Below are positions 55,021 to 63,270 of a stretch of DNA of 64,000 nt, piece after piece. The translations under genes were made by a program, and so were the position numbers. Source of the stretch: Pseudomonas brassicacearum (GTDB lineage: Bacteria > Pseudomonadota > Gammaproteobacteria > Pseudomonadales > Pseudomonadaceae); assembly GCF_003732265.1 (NCBI RefSeq), contig NZ_MOBK01000011.1:62001-126000 (forward strand), written 5' to 3'. Each line of letters opens with the position of its first letter. The stretch's first letter is position 1. The notes under the pieces are model-generated. The model searched no databases and was not told the DNA's origin. It worked only from the letters and a program-made list of their open reading frames with translations.

Positions 55021-56746
55021 CGCCAAGCATCTGACTCAGCGCCGCACGCAGCTTGCCGGGTTTCACCGGTTTGTTCAGCAGCGGCGCGCCGAGTCGCTGC
55101 AACGAGCGTCGACACTGATCCGTGCGGTCCGCCGTGATGATTACCGCCGGAATCACCTGGCCGTAATGCTCACGCAAATGCCTGACCACATCGCAGCCCA
55201 CCACGCCATGATCGAGGTGATAGTCCGCCAGGATCAGTTCCGGGGCTTGCCCACGCAGCGCCGCCAGCGCCGAGGATTCATCCGTGGCCGTGACCACCTC
55301 GCACCCCCACTGCCCGAGCAGCGCGCTCATGCTCTCGAGAATGCTGACTTCGTTGTCCAGCACCAGCAGTCGTCGGCCCGGCAAGGGATTGCCCGTGGTC
55401 AATTGAGGCACGGCCTGACTGATCGGCAGCGGAACCTCATGGGAAATCGGTACGTCGATGCTGAACATCGAACCCCGTCCCGGCACCGATTTAACCCCAA
55501 TCCGATAACCGAGAATCTTGCCGATGCGCTCAACGATGGCCAGCCCCAACCCCACGCCTTTGCGGTCGGCGGCGCGTCCGACGTCTAGTTGGTTGAACTC
55601 CAGGAAAATCGAATCCAGGCGGTCCGCGGCGATGCCACGCCCGGTGTCCCAGACCTCCAGGCGCAGCATCTCGCCGCGGCGCCTGGCGCCCAGCAGGATG
55701 CTGCCCTCGTCGGTGTAGCGGCAGGCGTTACTGAGGAAGTTACGCAGGATGCGCGTCATCAGGCGCAGGTCGGTGCTGATGGCGTAATCGCCCACATGCA
55801 CGCGCAGGTTCAATCCTGCCGCCTCGGCGACCGACTGAAATTCGGACACCAGCGGCCCGAGCAACTCGTCGAGACGATAAAGAGCAACGTCGGGTTTCAC
55901 CGCAGCCTGATCGAGCCGGGAAATATCCAGCAAATCCGTGAGCAGGTCTTCCGCCCCTTCCAGCGCCTGATGGGTACGTTCGACCAGGACTTGTTCAACG
56001 TCGGGCAGTTTTCGTTCACGCAACGTCGAGATCAGCAGACGTGCGGCGTTAAGCGGTTGCAGCAGGTCGTGACTGGCCGCCGCGAGGTATTTGTCCTTGC
56101 TGCGATTGGCGGCCTCGGCGGCGTCGCGGGCATCGCGCAAGGCTTCGGCGATCTGCTTGCGCTGGGTGATTTGCTGCTGCAGATTGCGGTTGGCTTCCAG
56201 TAACTCATCGGTGCGCGCGGCGACCCGCTGCTCCAGTTCGTCGTTGAGTTGCTGCAGACGCTGCTGGGCTTGTTTGCGCTCGGTGATGTCGGCGACAAAC
56301 CCCTCAACCAGGCCTTCCTGATCGGGCTTGAGCAACAGGTTCATCAATACATCGAGGCTGCTGCCGTCCTTGCGCCGCAACTGGGTTTCATACCCGTGCA
56401 GGCTGCGTTGATGCTTGAGGATTTCGCCGATGTTTTCCAGCTCACTGGCCCCGCCGACAAACAGGTTGCTGGCCAGGTCCGCCAGGGAAAACAGCACCTC
56501 TTGCGGGTCCTGATAGCCGAGCATGTGCGCCAATGCCGGGTTGGCGGCCCGCATGCCTTCTTGCAGGCTGGCCTGAAAAATCCCCTGGACCGCGTTTTCG
56601 AACAGCCATTTGTAGCGATTACGCTCGGCTTCCAGTTCGTCGAGCCGCGCGGCCAGTTCCGGGTAATGGCTCTTGCGCGCCGAATGGCTGCCTAACCCGA
56701 GTAACCCCGCCAGTGCCCGTTGCTGATCGTCAGAGGGCTTCGCCAT
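55013..56746 (-). CDS. PAS hybrid sensor histidine kinase / response regulator (ErcS-like)
   Basis: 577 aa from the ATG at 56746 with gagg 6 nt upstream. Order: PAS (about 40-165; ENAVQGIFQASLQEGMRAAN), coiled coil (165-220), dimerisation/phosphoacceptor AASHDLLQPLNAARLL (His), ATPase (NFLSNACRYTDEG, DTGRGIA, GVGLGLAIV) and a C-terminal receiver (LLVLDNEVS, phospho-Asp in LILADYHLDHG, Lys in LNKPVKPGKL). No transmembrane segment. Its place behind the iron alcohol dehydrogenase and pqq genes matches ErcS of the ethanol-oxidation regulon. Confidence 0.9.
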   Translation of the reverse strand: MAKPSDDQQRALAGLLGLGSHSARKSHYPELAARLDELEAERNRYKWLFENAVQGIFQASLQEGMRAANPALAHMLGYQDPQEVLFSLADLASNLFVGGASELENIGEILKHQRSLHGYETQLRRKDGSSLDVLMNLLLKPDQEGLVEGFVADITERKQAQQRLQQLNDELEQRVAARTDELLEANRNLQQQITQRKQIAEALRDARDAAEAANRSKDKYLAAASHDLLQPLNAARLLISTLRERKLPDVEQVLVERTHQALEGAEDLLTDLLDISRLDQAAVKPDVALYRLDELLGPLVSEFQSVAEAAGLNLRVHVGDYAISTDLRLMTRILRNFLSNACRYTDEGSILLGARRRGEMLRLEVWDTGRGIAADRLDSIFLEFNQLDVGRAADRKGVGLGLAIVERIGKILGYRIGVKSVPGRGSMFSIDVPISHEVPLPISQAVPQLTTGNPLPGRRLLVLDNEVSILESMSALLGQWGCEVVTATDESSALAALRGQAPELILADYHLDHGVVGCDVVRHLREHYGQVIPAVIITADRTDQCRRSLQRLGAPLLNKPVKPGKLRAALSQMLGVI

Positions 56747-57893
56747 AGACGACCTCGACATCACGCTGACTCGATTCGCGCGGATTGGTCAGGATGCACG
56801 GGTCGTGCATGGCGTGTTGCGACAGGAACGGAATGTCCGCCGTACTGACCCCGTGCAAACCAAGGGTCTCGTGGAAGCCGATTGCGTGTTTGAGCGCAAT
56901 CAGGTGCTCCACCAGCCGACCGCAGATCTGCCGGTGGTTCAGGCCGCGGCAATCGATGCCGAACGTCTCGGCGATCACCTTGAAGCGATCCGGCGCCGAG
57001 CTGTAATTGAACGCCACCACATGCTCCACCAACACCGCGTTGCACAGGCCATGGGGCAGATCGAGAAACCCGCCCAGGCTGTGGGACATCGCGTGCACAG
57101 CGCCGAGAATCGCGTTGGAGAACGCCAGCCCGGCTTGCATGCTGCCCAGCATGATCTTCTCGCGCAGGGCGATGTCCGTGGGGTTGGCAATCATTTGCAC
57201 CAGGTTGCCGTTGATCAACCGCATCGCTTCCAGTGCATGGGGATCAGTCAGTGGCCCGTGGCCGGTGGAGACAAAGGCTTCGATGGCGTGCACCAGTGCG
57301 TCGATGCCGGTACACGCCGACAGGAACGGGTCCATGCTCAGGGTCGTTTCCGGGTCGATCAGCGAGACGTCCGGCACCACCGCTTTGCTGACGATGGAAA
57401 ACTTCATGCGTTCTTGCTGGTTGGAAATGATCACGAACTGCGACACATCAGCCGACGTGCCGGCGGTGGTCGGAATCAGGATCAGGGGTGGGCTGGGCAC
57501 GCGGATGGTGTCCACGCCTTCGAATTCGAGAATGCTGCGTCCGTGCGCAACGACAATGCCGATGCCTTTGCCGCAATCCATCGGGCTGCCACCGCCGACG
57601 GCGACGATCACGTCGCAATGGTTTTCCCGGTACAGCTCGGCGCCGAGCATTACTTCTTCGACCCGCGGGTTGGGCGAGACATCGCTGTATAGGAAGTAAT
57701 CGATACCCAAGGCTTGCAGGCTGGCCTCGACATCGGCAACCCACCCGGCGGCAATCACCCCGGGGTCGCTGACCACCAGGACTTTGCGGGCACCGAAGGT
57801 CTTGGCGCAATTACCGACGTTGTGCCGACAGCCGGCACCGAAGATGATTTCTGGAGACACGAACTTACGCAGCTGGCTGAGACTCTGGCTCAT
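56730..57893 (-). CDS. ercA: iron-containing alcohol dehydrogenase (ErcA)
   Basis: 387 aa from the ATG at 57893 (MSQSLSQLRKFVSPEIIFGA). NAD site VGGGSPMDCGKGIG. Iron ligands Asp/His in GIDALVHAIEAFVS and His in MSHSLGGFLDLPHGLCNAV. In P. aeruginosa ErcA is implicated in control of quinoprotein ethanol oxidation. Its stop overlaps the ercS start by 17 bp, so the two are translationally coupled. Confidence 0.9.
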   Translation of the reverse strand: MSQSLSQLRKFVSPEIIFGAGCRHNVGNCAKTFGARKVLVVSDPGVIAAGWVADVEASLQALGIDYFLYSDVSPNPRVEEVMLGAELYRENHCDVIVAVGGGSPMDCGKGIGIVVAHGRSILEFEGVDTIRVPSPPLILIPTTAGTSADVSQFVIISNQQERMKFSIVSKAVVPDVSLIDPETTLSMDPFLSACTGIDALVHAIEAFVSTGHGPLTDPHALEAMRLINGNLVQMIANPTDIALREKIMLGSMQAGLAFSNAILGAVHAMSHSLGGFLDLPHGLCNAVLVEHVVAFNYSSAPDRFKVIAETFGIDCRGLNHRQICGRLVEHLIALKHAIGFHETLGLHGVSTADIPFLSQHAMHDPCILTNPRESSQRDVEVVYGEAL

Positions 57894-57987
57894 TGGAAAG
57901 CCTGTTTTTATTGTTTTGGAAGATAGAACCCACACTAAACCATCCGGCTGCGAATGCAATCAGACCAATGGGTAGCAAGATCTTGTG

Positions 57988-58109
57988 CCTACCACAGATC
58001 AAATGTGGGAGCGGGCTTGCTCGCGAAGAGGCCGGTACATTCAACATAGGCATCGCCTGATCCACCGTCTTCGCGAGCAAGCCCGCTCCCACATTTGATC
58101 TGTGGTAGG
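57988..58109. repeat. long inverted REP pair with about 40-bp arms
   Basis: The REP arms are extended outward: cctaccacagatcaaatgtg on the left pairs with cacatttgatctgtggtagg on the right, in addition to the gtgggagcgggcttgctcg core. It lies between pqqE and ercA on the minus strand. Confidence 0.88.
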
Positions 58110-58113
58110 GCGA

Positions 58114-59256
58114 CTACCCGCGATAAATCAGTTGTGAAGCCTTTTCGTTGCGCAACGTCAGGTGTTCCATGCCCTGCCCCGGCGCGTCGGCTTCTTCCCG
58201 GGCCTTGAGGATCACGCCATGGTGCGGCGACTTGCTGCACACCGGGTCGGCATTGGCGGCATCGCCGGTGAGCATGAACGCCTGGCAGCGGCAGCCGCCC
58301 AGATCCTTGTGCTTTTCATCACAGGAGCGGCACGGCTCTTTCATCCAGTCATCGCCACGAAAACGGTTGAAGCCAAACGAATCGGTCCAGATGTGCTCAA
58401 TGCTGTGCTCGCGCACGTTGGGAAACTGCACCGGCAACTGGCGGGCGCTGTGGCAAGGCAGCGCGGTACCGTCCGGGGTGATGTCGAGAAACAGATTGGC
58501 CCAACCGTTCATGCAGGTCTTGGGGCGCTCTTCGTAATAATCCGGGGTGACAAAGATCAGCTTGCACGGGTGGCCCTGGGCCTCAAGCCGCGCGCGATAT
58601 TCGTTGGTGATGCGCTCGGCGCGCTGCAGTTGTTCGCGGGTTGGCAGCAGGCCGACGCGATTGAGTTCGGCCCAACCGTAGAATTGGCACGTGGCCAATT
58701 CGACAAAATCGGCTTCCAGCGCCAGGCACAAGTCGATGATCTGTGCGATCTGGTCAATGTTGTGCCGATGGGTGACGAAGTTCAGCACCATGGGATACCC
58801 CTGGGCTTTTACCGCGCGGGCCATCGCCAGCTTCTGGGCGAAGGCCTTGCGGGAGCCGGCGAGCATGTTGTTGACCGCTTCGTCGGCCGCCTGAAAGCTG
58901 ATCTGGATATGGTCCAGACCGGCCACCTTGAAGTCGCGGACTTTCTGCTCGGTCAAGCCGATGCCCGAGGTGATCAGATTGGTGTAGTAACCCATGTCTC
59001 GCGCGGCTTTGATCAATTCGGCCAGGTCCTGTCGCACCAATGGCTCACCGCCGGAAAAACCCAATTGCGCGGCACCCATTTCGCGGGCCTCGCGAAACAC
59101 CCGAATCCACTCCTCGGTGCTCAGCTCCTCGCCGTGCCGGGCGAAATCCAGCGGGTTGGAACAATACGGGCATTGCAGCGGGCAGCGGTAGGTCAGCTCC
59201 GCCAACAGCCACAGCGGTGGGCCGACGGGTGAATCATTCAATTTAGAATGGCGCAT
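58114..59256 (-). CDS. pqqE: PQQ biosynthesis radical SAM protein PqqE
   Basis: 380 aa with ggagg 7 nt before the ATG. The radical SAM cluster is Cys25, Cys29, Cys32 (RCPLQCPYC), with GGEPL next. The C-terminal SPASM domain holds the auxiliary clusters (CHSARQL, CRSCDEKHKDLGGCRC, DPVCSKS). It joins Glu and Tyr of PqqA by a C-C bond and needs the chaperone PqqD to present PqqA. No pqqD gene lies upstream: only 66 bp separate it from pqqC. Confidence 0.95.
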   Translation of the reverse strand: MRHSKLNDSPVGPPLWLLAELTYRCPLQCPYCSNPLDFARHGEELSTEEWIRVFREAREMGAAQLGFSGGEPLVRQDLAELIKAARDMGYYTNLITSGIGLTEQKVRDFKVAGLDHIQISFQAADEAVNNMLAGSRKAFAQKLAMARAVKAQGYPMVLNFVTHRHNIDQIAQIIDLCLALEADFVELATCQFYGWAELNRVGLLPTREQLQRAERITNEYRARLEAQGHPCKLIFVTPDYYEERPKTCMNGWANLFLDITPDGTALPCHSARQLPVQFPNVREHSIEHIWTDSFGFNRFRGDDWMKEPCRSCDEKHKDLGGCRCQAFMLTGDAANADPVCSKSPHHGVILKAREEADAPGQGMEHLTLRNEKASQLIYRG

Positions 59257-59322
59257 GGGCCAACCTCCAGGAATGCCAGCACATTCTCCGCAACGACGGC
59301 AACCACTCGCGATGGATCAGGC

Positions 59323-60075
59323 TCACAGGGCAATCCCCCGGTGCCAGACTTTATCGGCCGTGACGGTGTGATAAGGCGGGCGCTCCAGCTCGTAGGCCAT
59401 GCTCATGGCGTCGAGCATGCTCCACAGCACGTCGAGTTTGAATTGCAGGATCTCGAGCATGCGTTGCTGTGCCTCGCGCGTGACGTAGTGCGCCAGGGTA
59501 ATGCGCAAGCCGTGCTCCACATCGCGCCGGGCCTGACTCAAACGGTTGCGAAAATAGTCATAACCGGCAACGTCGATCCACGGGTAATGCGTCGGCCAGG
59601 CGTCGAGTCGGGACTGATGGATCTGCGGGGCAAACAGCTCGGTCAGCGAACTGCTCGCCGCTTCCTGCCAGCAGGCACGACGGGCGAAATTGACATAGGC
59701 ATCGACGGCAAACCTCACGCCGGGCAGCACCCGCTCCTGGGACAGAATCTGTTCGCGATCCAGCCCCACCGCTTCGCCCAGGCGCAGCCAGGCTTCGATG
59801 CCGCCTTCACTGCCGGGCACGCCGTCGTGGTCGAGAATCCGTTGCAACCACTCACGGCGCACGTCGCGGTCCGGGCAGTTGGCGAGGATCGCGGCATCCT
59901 TGAGCGGAATGTTCACCTGGTAATAGAAACGATTGGCGACCCAGCCCTGAATCTGCTCGCGGCTCGCGCGGCCGGCGTACATGGCTTGGTGGAAGGGGTG
60001 ATGGATGTGGTAGTAGGCGCCTTTGGCGCGCAGAGCGGCTTCGAATTCGCTGGGGGTCATTGCGGGGCTGGTCAT
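59323..60075 (-). CDS. pqqC: pyrroloquinoline-quinone synthase PqqC
   Basis: 250 aa from the ATG at 60075 with ggag 7 nt upstream. A TENA-like helical oxidase: KGAYYHIHHPFHQAMYAG, GWVANRFYYQVNIPLKDAAI, DHDGVPGSEGGIEAWLRLGE and HYVTREAQQRMLE are family motifs. It does the last cyclisation and oxidation step to PQQ. The length is standard and the C-terminus (VWHRGIAL) shows no PqqD fusion. Confidence 0.95.
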   Translation of the reverse strand: MTSPAMTPSEFEAALRAKGAYYHIHHPFHQAMYAGRASREQIQGWVANRFYYQVNIPLKDAAILANCPDRDVRREWLQRILDHDGVPGSEGGIEAWLRLGEAVGLDREQILSQERVLPGVRFAVDAYVNFARRACWQEAASSSLTELFAPQIHQSRLDAWPTHYPWIDVAGYDYFRNRLSQARRDVEHGLRITLAHYVTREAQQRMLEILQFKLDVLWSMLDAMSMAYELERPPYHTVTADKVWHRGIAL

Positions 60076-60110
60076 TGCGGGTCTCCGATGGATTTGCGGT
60101 GTCGGGTCTG

Positions 60111-60187
60111 GCCCCTTCGCGGGCAAGCCACGCTCCCACAGTTGATCGCGTGAACCTGTGGGAGCGTGGCTTGCCCGCGATGGGGCC
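60111..60187. repeat. inverted REP pair (gcgtggcttgcccgcga variant)
   Basis: ccttcgcgggcaagccacgc faces gcgtggcttgcccgcgatgg. It lies between pqqB and pqqC, inside the pqq operon. Confidence 0.85.
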
Positions 60188-60192
60188 ATCCG

Positions 60193-61107
60193 CTACAGCT
60201 CAATACTCATGCCGTCAAACGCCACTTCAATCCCGCGCCGTTCCAGCAAGGCGCGCTCTGCCGAGTCTTCATCGAGGATCGGGTTGGTGTTGTTGATGTG
60301 GATCAGCACCTTGCGCTGGCGGGTAAACCCTTCGAGGATCTCAAGCATGCCGCCCGGACCGCTTTGCGACAGGTGCCCCATTTCGCTGCCCAGGCTCTGG
60401 CCGACTTCGCAGACGCGCATCTCATCGTCACGCCACAAAGTGCCGTCCAGCAGCAGGCAATCGGCACGCTGCATCCAGCCCAGCACTTCGTCATCGACTT
60501 GCCCCAGCCCCGGCGCGTAGAACAGCGATGCGCCGCTGCGTCGATCCTCAATGAACAAGCCAATGGTGTCGCCCGGTTGCGGATGGCCGCGGTTGGGCGA
60601 GTACGGTGGGGCGTTGCTCACCAGGGGGATCGCACGCCATCGCAAGTGCTGGCAGGCAGGAATGCTGAACGGCTGACGATCCAGGCCGATCGGTTGCCAC
60701 TGCAACCCACCGTTCCAGTGGCGCAGCATGTTGAACAGCGGGAAGCCGCTGCTCAGGTCCTGGTGAACCCGTTCGGTACACCAGACGGCATGCGGACAGC
60801 CTTCGCGCAGGCTCAGCAGGCCGGTGCAGTGATCGATCTGGCTGTCGAGCAGCACGACGCCGGCGATGGCGCTGTCACGCAACTGGCGAGCCGGCTGCAA
60901 CAGCGGAAAACTGGCGAGTTGCGCACGAATGTCTGGCGAGGCATTGCACAGCACCCAATCCACACCGTTGTCGCTCAGGACAATCGAGGACTGGGTGCGC
61001 GGTTGTGCCCGCAGGCTGGCATTGCGCATCCCGGCGCACTGGCGGCAGTTGCAATTCCACTGCGGGAAACCACCACCCGCAGCGGAGCCGAGAACGCGAA
61101 TGTGCAT
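60193..61107 (-). CDS. pqqB: PQQ biosynthesis protein PqqB
   Basis: 304 aa from the ATG at 61107 with ggag 8 nt upstream. A metallo-beta-lactamase-like fold opening with IRVLGSAAGGGFPQWNCNCR and a Cys cluster (NCNCRQC), then DSQIDHCTGLL and HINNTNPI. It acts between PqqE and PqqC, probably hydroxylating the cross-linked Glu-Tyr intermediate. The separating REP pair does not break the gene order A-B-C. Confidence 0.94.
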   Translation of the reverse strand: MHIRVLGSAAGGGFPQWNCNCRQCAGMRNASLRAQPRTQSSIVLSDNGVDWVLCNASPDIRAQLASFPLLQPARQLRDSAIAGVVLLDSQIDHCTGLLSLREGCPHAVWCTERVHQDLSSGFPLFNMLRHWNGGLQWQPIGLDRQPFSIPACQHLRWRAIPLVSNAPPYSPNRGHPQPGDTIGLFIEDRRSGASLFYAPGLGQVDDEVLGWMQRADCLLLDGTLWRDDEMRVCEVGQSLGSEMGHLSQSGPGGMLEILEGFTRQRKVLIHINNTNPILDEDSAERALLERRGIEVAFDGMSIEL

Positions 61108-61162
61108 GAATGAGGCTCCCAAAGGCAGGCCCGGCCAACCCGACGGCTGGCCGGGTGAGCAA

Positions 61163-61234
61163 TCAACGGTTGGCGAAATACATCGTCACTTCGAAGCCAA
61201 TGCGCAGATCGGTAAACGCGGGTTTATTCCACAT
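61163..61234 (-). CDS. pqqA: PQQ precursor peptide PqqA
   Basis: 23 aa, MWNKPAFTDLRIGFEVTMYF followed by three more residues. Glu15 and Tyr19 (E-V-T-M-Y) are the two residues that become PQQ. It is translated from the ATG at 61234 and lies 56 bp upstream of pqqB, in the usual first position of the operon. Confidence 0.96.
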   Translation of the reverse strand: MWNKPAFTDLRIGFEVTMYFANR

Positions 61235-61378
61235 GGGTCAATCCTCTTCTTGTGCCGGGCGATTCCGGTAAAACCATTAATGCACGGGGCGACGAGCGCC
61301 CGAATGCTACTTTCGAAGGAGAATGCGGGGTGCGTTGGTAGGGGGTGCTACGCGATATTCCAGTACGTCCAAGATCAA
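61235..61378. promoter_or_regulatory. upstream region of the pqq operon
   Basis: The promoter of pqqA must lie here. No confident -35/-10 pair or activator site could be read. exaC, on the same strand, ends further upstream behind a REP pair, so the pqq genes probably have their own promoter. Confidence 0.4.
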
Positions 61379-61470
61379 TGTGGGAGCGGGCTTGCTCGCG
61401 AAAGCGGTCTGTCAGTCAACGAATGTGTTGAATGTCATGCCGTCTTCGCGAGCAAGCCCGCTCCCACAGG
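61379..61470. repeat. inverted REP pair (REPIN)
   Basis: gtgggagcgggcttgctcg and its reverse complement bracket about 45 nt between exaC and pqqA. Confidence 0.85.
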
Positions 61471-61491
61471 GAGTTGCGGTAATTCCGAGGG

Positions 61492-63012
61492 CTAGAAGAA
61501 CCCCAGCGGATTGATGTCGTAGCTGACCAACAGGTTTTTGGTCTGCTGGTAGTGATCGAGCATCATCTTGTGGTTTTCCCGACCGACGCCGGACTTCTTG
61601 TAGCCACCGAACGCCGCGTGCGCCGGGTACAGGTGGTAGCAGTTGGTCCACACGCGCCCGGCCTTGATCGCCCGGCCCATGCGGTAGGCGCGGTTGATGT
61701 CGCGGGTCCAGAGGCCGGCACCGAGGCCGAACTCGCTGTCGTTGGCAATCGCCAGCGCTTCTGCTTCGTCCTTGAAGGTGGTGACGCCCACCACCGGGCC
61801 GAAGATTTCCTCCTGGAACACGCGCATCTTGTTGTGGCCCTTGAGCAGCGTCGGCTGGATGTAATAGCCGCTGGACAAGTCACCTTCAAGCCGCTCGGCG
61901 GCGCCACCGGTGAGGAGTTCAGCCCCCTCCTCCTGAGCGATTTTCAGGTACGAGAGGATCTTGTCGTATTGCTGCTCCGACGCCTGGGCGCCAACCATGG
62001 TTTCGGTGTCCAGCGGGTTGCCGCGCTTGATCTTGACGATCTTCTTCATCACCTCGGCCATGAACGGTTCATAGATCGACTCTTGCACCAGCGCCCGCGA
62101 TGGGCAGGTGCAGACTTCGCCTTGGTTGAAGAACGCGAGCACCAGGCCTTCGGCGGCTTTTTCGATGAACTGTGGCTCGGCGTTCATGATGTCTTCGAAG
62201 AAGATGTTCGGCGACTTGCCGCCCAGCTCGACGGTGCTCGGAATGATGTTCTCGGCCGCGCAATGCATGATGTGCGCGCCCACCGGGGTGGAACCGGTGA
62301 AGGCGATCTTGGCGATGCGCTTGCTGGTGGCCAACGCTTCGCCGGCTTCACGACCGAAGCCCTGGACGATGTTCAGCACGCCCGCCGGCAGCAAATCGGC
62401 GATCAGTTCGGCGAAGACCATGATCGACAGCGGCGTCTGCTCGGCCGGTTTGAGCACGATGCAGTTACCGGCGGCCAAGGCCGGGGCGAGTTTCCAGGCC
62501 GCCATCAGCAGCGGGAAATTCCACGGAATGATTTGCCCGACCACGCCCAGAGGCTCGTGAAAGTGATAGGCGGTGGTCAGTTCGTTGATCTCCGCAGCGC
62601 CACCTTCCTGGGCGCGAATGCAACCGGCGAAGTAACGGAAATGGTCGGCGGCCAACGGCACGTCGGCGTTCAGGGTTTCGCGCACGGCCTTGCCGTTGTC
62701 CCAGGTTTCGGTGACCGCGAGGATTTCCAGATTTTGTTCGATGCGATCGGCGATTTTCAACAGCACCAGCGAACGGTCCTGGGCCGAGGTCTTGCCCCAG
62801 GCATCCGCAGCGGCGTGCGCCGCGTCAAGGGCCTTTTCGATGTCGGCGGCGCTGGAGCGAGGGAATTCGGCGATCACCTCACCGTTCACCGGCGAGGTGT
62901 TGGTGAAGTATTCGCCATTGACCGGCGCGACAAACTCGCCGCCGATGAAGTTGCCATAGCGCGGCTTGAAGGAAACAACGGCGCCTGGGGTTCCGGGTTG
63001 TGCGTAGATCAT
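61492..63012 (-). CDS. exaC: NAD-dependent aldehyde dehydrogenase (ExaC-like)
   Basis: 506 aa from the ATG at 63012 with agg upstream; the longer frame passes through a repeat and is rejected. Coenzyme site GQIIPWNFPLLMAAWKLAPA, base Glu in VELGGKSPNIF, nucleophile Cys in FNQGEVCTCPSRAL (two adjacent candidate cysteines). It oxidises acetaldehyde made by the quinoprotein ethanol dehydrogenase. Located between exaA and pqq as in P. aeruginosa. Confidence 0.92.
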   Translation of the reverse strand: MIYAQPGTPGAVVSFKPRYGNFIGGEFVAPVNGEYFTNTSPVNGEVIAEFPRSSAADIEKALDAAHAAADAWGKTSAQDRSLVLLKIADRIEQNLEILAVTETWDNGKAVRETLNADVPLAADHFRYFAGCIRAQEGGAAEINELTTAYHFHEPLGVVGQIIPWNFPLLMAAWKLAPALAAGNCIVLKPAEQTPLSIMVFAELIADLLPAGVLNIVQGFGREAGEALATSKRIAKIAFTGSTPVGAHIMHCAAENIIPSTVELGGKSPNIFFEDIMNAEPQFIEKAAEGLVLAFFNQGEVCTCPSRALVQESIYEPFMAEVMKKIVKIKRGNPLDTETMVGAQASEQQYDKILSYLKIAQEEGAELLTGGAAERLEGDLSSGYYIQPTLLKGHNKMRVFQEEIFGPVVGVTTFKDEAEALAIANDSEFGLGAGLWTRDINRAYRMGRAIKAGRVWTNCYHLYPAHAAFGGYKKSGVGRENHKMMLDHYQQTKNLLVSYDINPLGFF

Positions 63013-63094
63013 GGTGGGCCTCTGTCTGGGTCGATGCCTGTCGTGCCGACAAGCGATTGGTCGTAGGTTTACCGATAGGAGTTGGGTGAACCTT

Positions 63095-63230
63095 TGTGGC
63101 GAGGGGGCTTGTCCCCGTTGGGTCGCGAAGCGGCCCTTTACATTCTTTGCACCCACCGCGGCGCAGGCAATTACGACTGCTTCGCAGCCGGACGGGGCGA
63201 TGCGGCGTTCCGACAAGCCCCCTCGCCACA
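63095..63230. repeat. inverted repeat of a second intergenic family
   Basis: tgtggcgagggggcttgt faces acaagccccctcgccaca across about 100 nt that also include gtcgcgaagcggccc. This family differs from the gtgggagc-type REP. It fills most of the exaA-exaC gap. Confidence 0.85.
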
Positions 63231-63270
63231 GGTAATTCATCTCCACAGGGTTACGCGGTGGACTGGGGGG

